Origin: Anaerolineae bacterium | Lineage (GTDB): Bacteria > Chloroflexota > Anaerolineae > Aggregatilineales > Phototrophicaceae | Reading direction: 5' to 3' | Length of the DNA stretch: 13,645 nucleotides | Assembly: GCA_028284565.1 (NCBI GenBank) | Contig: JANQRM010000223.1 | Span: forward strand, 1-13,645 | Shown: positions 6,978-13,645 of the stretch, in pieces | How the letters are laid out: every line of letters begins with the position of its first letter | How positions within the stretch are numbered: the stretch's first letter is position 1 | Translations under genes and position numbers: made by a program | Notes under the pieces: model-generated | What the model was told of the DNA's origin: nothing | The model's database searches: none | The model's input: the letters and a program-made list of their open reading frames with translations, nothing else

Positions 6978-8630
6978 ATGATGAACAAATATCTATTAAT
7001 AGTTTTTGGACTAACCTTGCTTTTCCAGTTTGTTGTTCCTGTTGAAGCTCAAGATAGACGAGGTTCATTTACTATCGCGCCCTTATTAACGAACGAACGT
7101 GGTTGTGCATTAAGAGGGGCAGCGGTTTGGGAAACTTTTGATAATCCAGACAGGGGAGGACCTGTAAATGCTCTAGATGCCAGTCTGCTTATATATGATT
7201 ATTTTGCAGTGGAGATTTACGAGGCTGATGGCGAGTTATATCGACAACTGAATTATTATCATGACTATTTTATGCCCGTTAGAGAAGATGAAGCAATAGC
7301 AATTCGCGAATTTACCGTACTGTTACGTGCTCAAATTGAATGGCCTGCTTTCCCACTAACGATTGTGCTTCGTGATACGATTAGCCACGAAGGACAACGT
7401 AGTGATCGTGACGATGACATCGTGCAAACTGTGCAAATCACTGCTCGTCAAATCATAGATGAATGTCTCGAATACATCGATCCGGTTATAGAATTCACTG
7501 GTCAGGGAGATTTAGATGAAGACGGTCAAGCGTGTTCTGATGTGAACCTAGGTATGATCTATGCATACACATCTCAGAAAAATGACGAAAACGGCAACGA
7601 TTGGATAGCAATAGTTACAATTGACGGTTCGGGACTACCTCTAGATATTAGTTTCTTCTTTGCCCCATTATTCAGCCGAGTTCCAACTGGAAATACTGTG
7701 GACTTAGACTTTGTGTATCCAATAACTGCTCGGCCTGTGAAGGCAACAATGTATGATGTACCTGATCCAAGAGAGATTATCCCCCAAGTCGGCTCCAGTT
7801 CTCCAGAAGCACTAGAGTTTGCCATCAATAGCCCTGAGATGGTTAGTGCAACTTGGGATCCAGGGCAAGTCATCGAAGCCTGTCTTGAACTCGAAATAGA
7901 AAGTTCACGAAAGTGTAGCGTAAGTACTGATATCGAAAGCTCTGTGACAGTGCGAGTCGGTCCTGGCACCAATCGCACATCTATCCTGCATTTACCAATC
8001 GAAGAATACTTTAGTGTTCTGGGAATGGGCTTTGCCGATGATGAGAGTATGTGGCTGCAATTAGACAAAAGTGAGGTGGCTCCTAATCCAAGCGCCAGTG
8101 AATTATGGGTGCCGAGAGGCGATGTCACTCTATCAGGCAACTGTATCGGCTTAGATCAGGTCAATGCACCGCCAATTATCCCGATCATCAACCCGGCTCC
8201 GGACACAACTGACACCGATGGGGGGGATGAGGGAGGGACTAATGAGAATAACAATTCAGGATCGATTATCGGGGGAATACAAGCTGGCTTATGGCCTGTA
8301 ACGATTGTCAAGGGTTCAATTGATGGTCCGTGTATCAACCAATCTCCTCAAGGCGAGCAAGTTGTCAGTCAAAACTACTTGTTCACCATGCAGCCTGATG
8401 CCAATGGAGAGAGTATTTCGGTGACTTGGGCATTCTCGGACGGTGCCGCAACATTTACCATGTCTAGAACAGCCGGAACAAGCTATCACGGGATATTGTT
8501 TTTCCCTGAGTTTAACTCAACCTATACTTTTACTTTGATATTTGATTCAGCCATGAGTTTTCAAGGTGAGGTGGTGAACGCAGTCGGTGCTTGTGTGTTT
8601 TACGATACGATATTTGGACAAGCACCTTAG
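6978..8630 (+). CDS. secreted protein with an SH3b-like domain
   Basis: This 550-residue exported protein has a Sec signal peptide: a short basic start (MMNK), a hydrophobic core to about residue 22 and a likely cut after VEA (24). Residues about 26-310 are a soluble, mostly β-like region that I do not recognise, with scattered cysteines and a DEDG-containing acidic turn near 180. Residues about 318-385 (SSVTVRVGPGTNRTS, then a Trp-containing strand and WVPRGDV) resemble bacterial SH3 (SH3b/SH3_3) domains, which often bind cell-wall material. An acidic Gly/Asn linker (about 397-428, TDGGDEGGTNENNNSGS) leads to a C-terminal β-rich domain (about 430-550). There is no membrane anchor or sorting signal. 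ATG 6981 is an equally possible start; neither has a good Shine-Dalgarno. The gene is alone between the dead kinase locus and the recombinase. Function unknown. Confidence 0.85.
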   Translation: MMNKYLLIVFGLTLLFQFVVPVEAQDRRGSFTIAPLLTNERGCALRGAAVWETFDNPDRGGPVNALDASLLIYDYFAVEIYEADGELYRQLNYYHDYFMPVREDEAIAIREFTVLLRAQIEWPAFPLTIVLRDTISHEGQRSDRDDDIVQTVQITARQIIDECLEYIDPVIEFTGQGDLDEDGQACSDVNLGMIYAYTSQKNDENGNDWIAIVTIDGSGLPLDISFFFAPLFSRVPTGNTVDLDFVYPITARPVKATMYDVPDPREIIPQVGSSSPEALEFAINSPEMVSATWDPGQVIEACLELEIESSRKCSVSTDIESSVTVRVGPGTNRTSILHLPIEEYFSVLGMGFADDESMWLQLDKSEVAPNPSASELWVPRGDVTLSGNCIGLDQVNAPPIIPIINPAPDTTDTDGGDEGGTNENNNSGSIIGGIQAGLWPVTIVKGSIDGPCINQSPQGEQVVSQNYLFTMQPDANGESISVTWAFSDGAATFTMSRTAGTSYHGILFFPEFNSTYTFTLIFDSAMSFQGEVVNAVGACVFYDTIFGQAP

Positions 8631-8695
8631 TTCGAATAACTGAAATAGTAGTAATCAATGACTGTTTTTTTGGAGGCTCTATCTTCTTGAGATTA

Positions 8696-8821
8696 TAGCT
8701 CTCGCCTCGTGAAGAGTTTGAGTATGTAGTCAGAAAATGCACCAGGGGTTGCGATGGGATTGGCTTCGGTAAATGCAGATGAAATGATCTGAAAAACTGG
8801 CTGATTTAGTATTAAAATAGC
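8696..8821 (-). other. short minus-strand open segment, possible gene remnant
   Basis: Within the 242-bp gap before the recombinase gene, one minus-strand frame is open for 42 codons and reads QPVFQIISSAFTEANPIATP, then GAFSDYILKLFTRREL, ending at TAA 8693-8695. It has no ATG and begins right after a stop. It may be the 3' end of a gene removed when the neighbouring mobile DNA arrived, or chance. Confidence 0.15.
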
Positions 8822-8875
8822 TTATGAGAATGTATCTAATCATAAGTAAAGCAAGTGATTGTAAGGAAATGAATG

Positions 8876-9808
8876 ATGGCGAATGAACTGGCGCTGAGAA
8901 ATGGAGATCACAGAGTCGATGATGGCTCCCGCAAGGATGTCTTTGCTCAAGCCGTTGCCCAAGCACTCGATACCTTGGGTACGCAAGCCTCCAAACGAAG
9001 CTATCGGTCTGTTTACTCCTCGTGGCTCTATTGGACCCGCGATCATGAGCTGAGCCCAATCGACTTGTCGTATCAGAATGTAGCGGAATATTTAAGTCAT
9101 GACGATGTGTCTCGCGCGACCAAACAACGGCGATTGTCCTCCTTGAAAAAACTGGCGCAAATCTTGGCCATTGTTTTCCATACGGATAGTCATTTTCGAG
9201 CAATGAGTGAAGCCCTCGCCTTGATCCGGATTGCCAAATCGGGTCACGGCGGGACGACACGCGAACGGCAAGCCTTAACTCAGGAGCGGGTCTATGAAGC
9301 CTTGAGACAGTGGAAAGGTGATCGCAATCTAGATAAGCGCAATACCGCCCTACTCACCCTACTCTTTTTCTATGGCTTGCGACGCTCGGAGGCGGTTGCC
9401 TTGCGCTGGCATGATCTCGACCTCGAGCGCGGCTTATTGACAATCTCCAATGGCAAAGGTGGCAAGTCGCGCACCATCCCGCTGGATGTTCGACTCGATG
9501 CCTTCGTTGCCGGGCAGGAACGCTGCATCGGTCGGATATTTGTCTTCCCCAGCATTAACAAGGGGGATCGAATCAATCCCCAAGATAAGGCCATGAGTAG
9601 CCAAGCGGTTTATAACCTGACATCTGGTTTGGGTTTTGCACCGCATGATGCCCGACGGACGATGATCACCGATTTGCTTGAGCACGATACGCCATTGCCT
9701 GTTGCTCGAGATATGGCCGGACATGCACATGGGTCGACGACGATGCGCTATGCCATCCAACGAGATGCGGATCGGATGCGGGGGATGCTCAAGCGCGGGA
9801 TCCGGTAG
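8876..9808 (+). CDS. tyrosine recombinase/integrase, catalytically complete
   Basis: This is a site-specific DNA recombinase of about 310 residues. Numbered from the ATG at 8873, the core-binding (SAM-like) domain covers about 24-125 and the catalytic domain about 135-305. The active-site set is present: R170 (FFYGLRRSEAVALRW), lysine in GKGGKSR (195 or 198), H258 and R261 (PHDARRT), H284 (MAGHAHGSTT) and the nucleophile Y293 (MRYA). Length is typical of XerC/D-like and small element integrases. ATG 8876 is preferred over ATG 8873 because AAGGA at 8863-8867 is then 8 nt away instead of 5. No terminal repeats or att sites were recognised around it, so its element cannot be delimited. Close to a toxin-antitoxin pair and a second integrase fragment, it probably belongs to mobile or formerly mobile DNA. 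Confidence 0.92.
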   Translation: MANELALRNGDHRVDDGSRKDVFAQAVAQALDTLGTQASKRSYRSVYSSWLYWTRDHELSPIDLSYQNVAEYLSHDDVSRATKQRRLSSLKKLAQILAIVFHTDSHFRAMSEALALIRIAKSGHGGTTRERQALTQERVYEALRQWKGDRNLDKRNTALLTLLFFYGLRRSEAVALRWHDLDLERGLLTISNGKGGKSRTIPLDVRLDAFVAGQERCIGRIFVFPSINKGDRINPQDKAMSSQAVYNLTSGLGFAPHDARRTMITDLLEHDTPLPVARDMAGHAHGSTTMRYAIQRDADRMRGMLKRGIR

Positions 9809-10030
9809 TGTGTGTTGAACAAAATGCTGTCGCGTAGGAATAAGTGTAAACCAAAGGAGGTCACTTAAGCTGCCACATTGGGAATTTAGTATATTCCGAC
9901 GAAACGATCGATTTTACATTAAACAGACCCATTCAAACGTCATCCTGTATTTTATATTACTCCTATAGTTAAAACTGATTTAACGCCCTCTTCTCCAAAT
10001 TATCAGTAGCATCTAGAAACTTGTATGTTC

Positions 10031-10055
10031 TGGTATAATTGATCTATATGTATAG
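10031..10055 (+). promoter_or_regulatory. extended -10 promoter and possible operator of the toxin-antitoxin operon
   Basis: TGGTATAAT (10031-10039) is a perfect extended -10. Transcription would start near 10046, leaving a leader of about 20 nt before the ATG at 10066. An inverted repeat, CTATA (10044-10048) TG TATAG (10051-10055), overlaps the expected start and could be where the antitoxin represses its own operon. The promoter is well supported; the operator is a guess. Confidence 0.6.
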
Positions 10056-10065
10056 GATACTCAAC

Positions 10066-10389
10066 ATGACCCAACTCGAAATCAAACCCACAACCGCTGA
10101 AAAACTTCAAGAAATATCCGAGCAGGCTCAAAAATCAGTTGATGAAATCCTGATGCTACTCCTCAACCGATTTGGTCATACGGTGATAGAAGCGGATGAA
10201 ACCAACGAAGAAGATGCGACCTGGACAGATGAAGAACTTGCCGAATTACTCCAACCTAAGGAGCCACTAACGGGCAAGGAAATGGTCGAGCAAGGTTTGA
10301 TCGGCGGCTGGGAAGATATGGGTATCACGGATAGTGTGGCGTGGTTGGAAGAACAAAGAGCCAAACGTAGGAAGAAGTTTGAGTGGTAG
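10066..10389 (+). CDS. VapB-like antitoxin
   Basis: This 107-residue, strongly acidic protein precedes a PIN-domain toxin gene and overlaps it, the usual layout of VapBC operons. The N-terminal part (MTQLEIKPTTAEKLQEISEQ, then AQKSVDEILMLLLNRF) has a strand followed by two helices that could form a ribbon-helix-helix-like DNA-binding and dimerisation unit. The C-terminal part (about 70-107, TGKEMVEQGLIGGWEDMG, then a basic end AKRRKKFEW) should wrap the toxin. A longer reading from TTG 10039 can be dismissed: that codon overlaps the last base of the -10 box, so it would not be transcribed. ATG 10066 has AGGA at 10053-10056. VapB proteins neutralise the toxin and repress the operon. The family identification is mainly by context, so the exact antitoxin type is uncertain. 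Confidence 0.8.
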   Translation: MTQLEIKPTTAEKLQEISEQAQKSVDEILMLLLNRFGHTVIEADETNEEDATWTDEELAELLQPKEPLTGKEMVEQGLIGGWEDMGITDSVAWLEEQRAKRRKKFEW

Positions 10390-10763
10390 ATGCACTTCTC
10401 GATACAGCAAGTGTGGTTGACTTGCTTAGGAACTATCCTCCGGCAAAGACTTGGATAGCCCATGAAGATCGGATTTTTGGGATAACCAAATTTGTTTGGA
10501 TGGAGCTGGTGGCAGGTTGTCAGAACAAACAAGCCCTAATCAAAGCCACCAAAATGATCGAACGATTTGAACTTATTCCTATTACATCCACGGATGTCGA
10601 TTGGGCATCTGACCGCTTAGTTCGATTCAACTTGAGCCATAATCTGGACATTTTAGATTGCCTCATTGCCTCAACAGCACATCGGCTACAAATTCCCCTC
10701 TATACCCGAAACTTGAAACACTTCAAGCCACTGCTCGGAGACCTGGCGCAAAGCCCGTACTAG
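10383..10763 (+). CDS. vapC: VapC-like PIN-domain ribonuclease toxin
   Basis: This 126-residue PIN-domain protein is the likely toxin of a type II toxin-antitoxin pair; VapC enzymes cut RNA such as tRNA using Mg2+. The acidic active-site residues are in place: D7 (LLDTASVVDLL), E41 (WMELVAG) and D92 (NLDILDCLIASTA), with the conserved T108-x-N110 and F114 at the C-terminal 'YTRNLKHF'. The start is GTG at 10383, giving a 7-nt overlap with the antitoxin stop (10387-10389), which implies translational coupling. AGGAAGAAG just upstream can serve as ribosome binding site. Length is normal for VapC, and the gene appears intact. Confidence 0.92.
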   Translation: MVDALLDTASVVDLLRNYPPAKTWIAHEDRIFGITKFVWMELVAGCQNKQALIKATKMIERFELIPITSTDVDWASDRLVRFNLSHNLDILDCLIASTAHRLQIPLYTRNLKHFKPLLGDLAQSPY

Positions 10764-10901
10764 CATCTTTCGATACCTTAAAAGCTGGGGCATACTCAGT
10801 ATTCCTCATTTGCCATCCGCCATCACCGCCTGCGTGGGATGACTGGCAGAATTCGTCTCACTTCCGTTACCCAATTAAAAACCACGTCCAAGAATGGTTG
10901 A

Positions 10902-11186
10902 TCATAAATTCAGTTTATTGGCGACTTCAGTCAATTCATCATCGGTGATGCCGATGTAACGCATGGTCACATCCGGTCGTGAGTGATTGAGTTTCTTCAT
11001 AATCGTCACTAAGGCGACACCATGTTTATAGGCATGATACCCCCAGGTCTTTCTCATGGTATGGGTTCCGAAATTGCCTTTTAAGCCAACCGCATGACAG
11101 AGATTGGATAGATGGGTTCGCACGGTCTGGCGAGTGTCTATACAAATCCCCCGATTAGTTCTAGGTCTTAAGTGGATCCAAGGCAC
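10902..11186 (-). pseudogene. 3' fragment of a tyrosine recombinase/integrase
   Basis: The 94 residues are the C-terminal catalytic half of a phage/plasmid-type integrase. With GTG 11186 as residue 1, H42 and R45 are in THTMRKTWGYHAYKHG, H68 in KKLNHSRPDVT, and the nucleophile Y77 in MRYIGI, ending with the DDELTEVANKLNL tail common in this subfamily. The first catalytic Arg, the β-hairpin Lys and the whole N-terminal DNA-binding domain are missing; family members have about 180-330 residues. An in-frame stop lies two codons upstream of GTG 11186, so nothing more can be read through. It differs clearly from the complete recombinase at 8876, so it is not a duplicate of it. It is probably the leftover of an older element and points away from the toxin-antitoxin pair. 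Confidence 0.8.
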
Positions 11187-11381
11187 ACCAATTTAAAAAT
11201 ATTCCAAGTATCAAAACAAGGACGGATATATCGTGCATAAAAATGTGAGTCAAACTACTCAATATATAGAAAAAATAATCCGGTCTTGTCTCTTTATCCC
11301 ATTGAGACCATGAGTCATGATTTGCCTTGCTGCAAGGATAAAGTTATTTCGGCTTTTTTAGCATATCAGCACAAAAGGTAT
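11187..11381. other. A+T-rich stretch without a supportable gene
   Basis: No gene can be supported here. A minus-strand frame is open for about 65 codons through this stretch (including DYFFYILSSLTHIFMHD), but it has no convincing start or ribosome binding site and may be chance in A+T-rich DNA. A small CCTTG-CTG-CAAGG hairpin near 11325 lacks a U-tract. Confidence 0.4.
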
Positions 11382-11558
11382 TCAATCGATTCTAATGAAA
11401 CAGTTAAAGCTTTTAGCCATACTGAGAGCCACCATTTGCTCACCCCTCAATTGCTTGATGTGAGATTCATCAAAGCCAATCCAGTCATCGTCTTCTGTAC
11501 GATGTACAACAAACCACGGGTGCCTCCGCCACTGTTCCCAATACGCCTCACGATCCAT
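11382..11558 (-). CDS. possible small hypothetical protein (58 residues)
   Basis: ATG at 11558 opens a 58-residue frame to TGA 11382-11384. It starts MDREAYWEQWRRHPWFVVHR and contains TEDDDWIGFDESHIKQL, a protein-like composition rich in W, D, E and R. Its ATG shares one base with the stop of a preceding minus-strand frame (TGATG at 11556-11560), a layout often seen in coupled genes. There is no obvious Shine-Dalgarno. An overlapping plus-strand ORF (11286-11639) is less protein-like and was not called. Family unknown; it could also be a fragment of a decayed gene. Confidence 0.35.
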   Translation of the reverse strand: MDREAYWEQWRRHPWFVVHRTEDDDWIGFDESHIKQLRGEQMVALSMAKSFNCFIRID

Positions 11559-11863
11559 CAGCTAACTCGTTTCACTACACGGAAGAGGGTAGGGCTTTTG
11601 TATTCAATGACACGCTGTTGCAAAATCAATTTGAGATAACTCACGATAAGATACACCTATTACCTTTGCATCTGACTACTATACATTACTACATGGAATG
11701 GTTGCACTATGTAGTAAATCGATTCTATGCCACTGGTCTTGTTTTCTTCCAAAAAACAGTTAGCGGAAAAGGGAATTCTCCAAGATTTAAGAAGGTAATC
11801 CAACTGTGCAGGAAGGTCCTTTATTGGAGACAGCCTAAGATCTCTTTGGTTAGTTAAGCATCT
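11558..11863 (-). other. two short minus-strand open segments in one frame, possible decayed gene
   Basis: From 11863 to 11663 a frame is open for 67 codons without an ATG and reads in part LSPIKDLPAQLDYLLKSWRI, then ENKTSGIESIYYIVQPFHVV. It ends in TAA TAG (11662-11657). The same frame continues at once from GTG 11656 for 32 codons (YLIVSYLKLILQQRV, then KSPTLFRVVKRVS) to TGA 11558-11560, where the 58-residue ORF begins in the next frame. The series looks like either small coupled genes or one gene broken by stops and a frameshift. No family was recognised. Confidence 0.25.
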
Positions 11864-11879
11864 TTAGGGAATTAGATTC

Positions 11880-11906
11880 TTGTGACAAAACTGGCTTTTG
11901 TCACAA
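11880..11906. repeat. 11-bp inverted repeat, perfect hairpin
   Basis: TTGTGACAAAA (11880-11890), loop CTGGC, TTTTGTCACAA (11896-11906). The stem is perfect, but no U-tract follows on either strand, so it is not a standard terminator. It could be a protein-binding site or an RNA 3'-end structure. Confidence 0.7.
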
Positions 11907-11938
11907 ATGCTCGCTATCGCTATGTTTGAAATAGTGCT

Positions 11939-11976
11939 ACAGAAGAGACGAAAGCTTAGGGACTCGCCTCTTCTGT
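11939..11976 (-). terminator. hairpin after the large secreted-protein gene, possible terminator
   Basis: Nine nucleotides past the TAA of the minus-strand gene, 11976-11964 can pair with 11951-11939 to form a 13-bp stem with a 12-nt loop. The only imperfect pair is G-U in minus-strand RNA but A-C in plus-strand RNA, which supports use by the minus transcript. No strong U-tract follows, so its role as an intrinsic terminator is uncertain. Confidence 0.45.
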
Positions 11977-11985
11977 GCTTTCCGC

Positions 11986-13645
11986 TTACGGTGTTGCTGA
12001 TGGAACTATTGTCGGCGGAATCTCCGTTGGCAGTGATGTTGCAGTCGCTGTCGGTTGGCTATCTATTGGGATGAGTGTTGTTGTTGCTGAAGGCACAACG
12101 TCCGTCGGAATCAAGGTCGCTGTCGGTGGATTCTCGGTTGGAATCGGCGTTGCTGATGGCGGAATATCTGTCTCTACAGGTACATCCGTCGGTTGGAAGG
12201 TCGCCGTTGGAACAGCCGGATTTGGGTTGACTTCAGGGTCTGCCAAAACAAAGATATTCAGCGCACTCAAATTGCCTCGATAACCTGCAACAGGCATGGC
12301 ATCGTTTGTCCCAAAGTTAAAGCCCAAATCTGGTGCAGGATTGCTATTGCTATTGGTCAATCGCCAGACACTGTTTTGATAAATTCCAATCGTATCTTGT
12401 CCGTTTTCGTTCCAATCACCGCGCACTGGATACCAATCCCCTGTCGATGGTCCATAGGGGAAGCCTCGCATTTGAGCCAATGAGTTGTGACTATTATGGA
12501 GATACCATAAGCCATTGTCATAAAGCCCGACATAATCCACACTATTCGACCACCAATCGCCTGCAATGGGTATCGCCTCTGGTCCGCCGGGGCTGAATTC
12601 AAAGTTATGATCGGGTGCGCCAGCTGAATTGCTGTTGCGAAGTCTGAAGATTCCATCTTGATAGACACCGACAGTATCCGTGCCATTGCCATCCCAATCA
12701 CCCACAACTGGATACCACCCTGTTTCTTGGGGACCAAAGACAAAGCGATAGTCTGTCATACCATCGTTTGCCAGTTCACGAAGCAACCATAAGCCATCTT
12801 TGTACAAGCCAATGCCATCCACTCCATCACCGTTCCAATCCCCAATCAGCGGATGCCAGCTGGGTTCGGCAGGACCAAAGCGGAATTGCATCGAGTTGTT
12901 ACCTGTGGCATTAGTTTCGGTAAACGTCCACACACCCTCTTTATAAATACCAACAGTACTCTTATTGGGGTCAGGCGTTGCTGTGGGCGCAGGAGGTGCA
13001 TTGACCATTACAGAACGAATCTCGCTCCATGCACTGGGGTTATTCTCGTCAAAGGCACGTACTCGCCAATAATAGGTCAATCCGTCAGTAAGGTCGCTGG
13101 CTGGGGTAAAGCTGGTATCCGCTCCCGTATAGACCGTCACCGATGGGGGATTCGTTGTCTCTAGTTGCATTTCATAGTTTATAGCCCGATTTACACTTTG
13201 CCATTGGAAGGTTGGTGTCAAGTCTTGCACCGTAGCCGAATCCAGTGGTGAGTTAAGAAGTGGTGCATTTGGTGGTGGCAAGATAATTGTCACTTCAAAA
13301 ATGGTACTCCAATCCGAAACGACATCGTTCACGTCAAAGGCACGTACTCGCCAGTAATACGTCCCCAACGGCAGATCAATGTCAGGCGTATAGTTTGTCG
13401 AATTGCCACTGAACACAGTGGTCGAAGGTGGACTCAAGAGATCGAGTTGCAGTTCATAGTAAGTTGCATTGCGAGCGACTGACCACTCAAAGGTAGGTGT
13501 GAAGTCGAAAGTATCACTCCCAGCGATTGGGTTTTGTGGAATCGGCACACCAATGATGAGTTCACTGATCGCTGCATCAACTTGAATCCGTGGTTTGGTC
13601 ACCCCATTATCAAGATCGGTGATAGGTATGCCTGTGGTAAGCAAG
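11986..13645 (-). CDS. large secreted multi-domain protein: FN3-like repeats, five tandem repeats, Thr/Pro-rich tail (5' end outside the window)
   Basis: The frame is open at the right edge; the only in-window start near it is TTG 13644, so the gene very likely continues beyond. Counting from there, 552 residues are visible. Two FN3-like β-sandwich domains cover about 35-121 and 124-215 (each with P-T-F-x-W and YYWRVRAFD). They are followed by five repeats of about 45 residues (227-456), each with 'GhYxxGhW' and most closing with 'P-h-x-GDW', often with Asn/Asp and Gly next (for example VGDWDGNGTD). These resemble FG-GAP/VCBS-type propeller blades. The last 80 residues are a disordered Thr/Pro-rich tail (PTATATSLPTEIPPT). 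No sorting motif or membrane helix is seen at the C-terminus. It is probably an extracellular or cell-surface protein; such tails are common in Chloroflexota. The function is unknown; adhesion or substrate binding is a guess. The stop is TAA at 11986-11988. Confidence 0.88.
   Translation of the reverse strand, partial: LLTTGIPITDLDNGVTKPRIQVDAAISELIIGVPIPQNPIAGSDTFDFTPTFEWSVARNATYYELQLDLLSPPSTTVFSGNSTNYTPDIDLPLGTYYWRVRAFDVNDVVSDWSTIFEVTIILPPPNAPLLNSPLDSATVQDLTPTFQWQSVNRAINYEMQLETTNPPSVTVYTGADTSFTPASDLTDGLTYYWRVRAFDENNPSAWSEIRSVMVNAPPAPTATPDPNKSTVGIYKEGVWTFTETNATGNNSMQFRFGPAEPSWHPLIGDWNGDGVDGIGLYKDGLWLLRELANDGMTDYRFVFGPQETGWYPVVGDWDGNGTDTVGVYQDGIFRLRNSNSAGAPDHNFEFSPGGPEAIPIAGDWWSNSVDYVGLYDNGLWYLHNSHNSLAQMRGFPYGPSTGDWYPVRGDWNENGQDTIGIYQNSVWRLTNSNSNPAPDLGFNFGTNDAMPVAGYRGNLSALNIFVLADPEVNPNPAVPTATFQPTDVPVETDIPPSATPIPTENPPTATLIPTDVVPSATTTLIPIDSQPTATATSLPTEIPPTIVPSATP
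13047..13359. repeat. 28-bp direct repeat inside the two FN3-like domains
   Basis: A segment at 13047-13074 recurs at 13332-13359 with 27 of 28 bases identical (one A/G difference). It encodes the 'YYWRVRAFD' strand of both FN3-like domains. The distance of 285 bp equals 95 codons, one domain unit, showing domain duplication or later gene conversion. Confidence 0.85.

Noticed and set aside
7574..8140. 188-codon minus-strand ORF within the secreted-protein gene
   Set aside because: The plus strand has a signal peptide and an SH3b-like motif; the antisense frame is Ser/Pro-rich shadow sequence.
8730..9260. 176-codon minus-strand ORF over the start of the recombinase gene
   Set aside because: Antisense to the recombinase DNA-binding domain; no motifs.
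8631..10038. Search for att sites or terminal repeats around the complete integrase
   Set aside because: No direct or inverted repeat of convincing length was seen by eye, and no tRNA gene is present as an integration target.
10658..10948. 96-codon plus-strand ORF at the end of vapC
   Set aside because: It overlaps the conserved PIN-domain C-terminus in another frame and runs into the antisense integrase fragment.
11286..11857. Two plus-strand ORFs (117 and 79 codons)
   Set aside because: No ribosome binding site or domain; the minus-strand frames look somewhat more protein-like, though neither is certain.
11975..12283. 102-codon plus-strand ORF rich in Gly/Val
   Set aside because: It is the mirror of the Thr/Pro-rich tail of the minus-strand secreted protein.
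1..13645. CRISPR array, tRNA, rRNA or known riboswitch
   Set aside because: No regularly spaced repeats, cloverleaf-like sequence or recognisable conserved RNA motifs were found.

Overview
The window looks like a bacterial chromosome segment, most likely from the Chloroflexota (Anaerolineae-like). That assignment is an inference. It rests on three things: soluble GAF/PAS NarL-type kinases paired with LuxR-type regulators; a Ser/Thr kinase next to a LuxR-HTH/nSTAND1-type gene; and a large secreted protein with FN3-like domains, tandem 'GxYxxGxW' repeats and a Thr/Pro-rich 'PTAT' tail. No rRNA, tRNA or CRISPR array was seen.

Layout. (1) 2-466: the 3' end of an HdeD-family (DUF308) membrane protein. 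(2) 579-4191: a phospho-signalling block made of a degenerate LuxR/NarL-type response regulator (579-1148), a cytosolic GAF-PAS-GAF histidine kinase (1332-3494) and, 16 bp later, an intact LuxR-type response regulator (3511-4191). The kinase and second regulator are almost certainly one operon and a cognate pair. The first regulator is a paralogue that has lost an acidic-pocket residue and the end of its HTH. (3) 4426-4731: a small acidic coiled-coil protein with its own strong Shine-Dalgarno and a good terminator. (4) 4800-5213: no intact gene; minus-strand open segments may be the remains of one. (5) 5264-6593: a broken signalling locus. A Ser/Thr kinase is frameshifted, apparently by a small deletion, and the LuxR-HTH/nSTAND1 gene behind it is cut off just after the NTPase domain begins. 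A terminator and a perfect 28-bp palindrome follow. (6) 6978-8630: a secreted 550-residue protein with an SH3b-like domain. (7) 8876-11186: a mobile/accessory stretch with a complete tyrosine recombinase, a VapBC-like toxin-antitoxin pair under an extended -10 promoter, and a 3' fragment of an unrelated tyrosine recombinase. (8) 11187-11985: an A+T-rich stretch with only weak, short minus-strand ORFs and two hairpins. (9) 11986 to the right edge: the C-terminal part of a large secreted multi-domain protein on the minus strand.

The kinase (1332) probably senses a soluble signal through its GAF/PAS domains and phosphorylates the regulator at 3511. The regulator at 579 may act as a phosphorylation-impaired modulator or may be decaying. 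The right half shows gene loss and acquisition: a dead kinase/STAND locus, a truncated integrase and a toxin-antitoxin pair. I found no clearly new system. The most unusual items are the degenerate/intact regulator pair around one kinase, the decayed kinase-HTH-STAND locus, the large palindromes, and possible unannotated small ORFs at 11382-11863.
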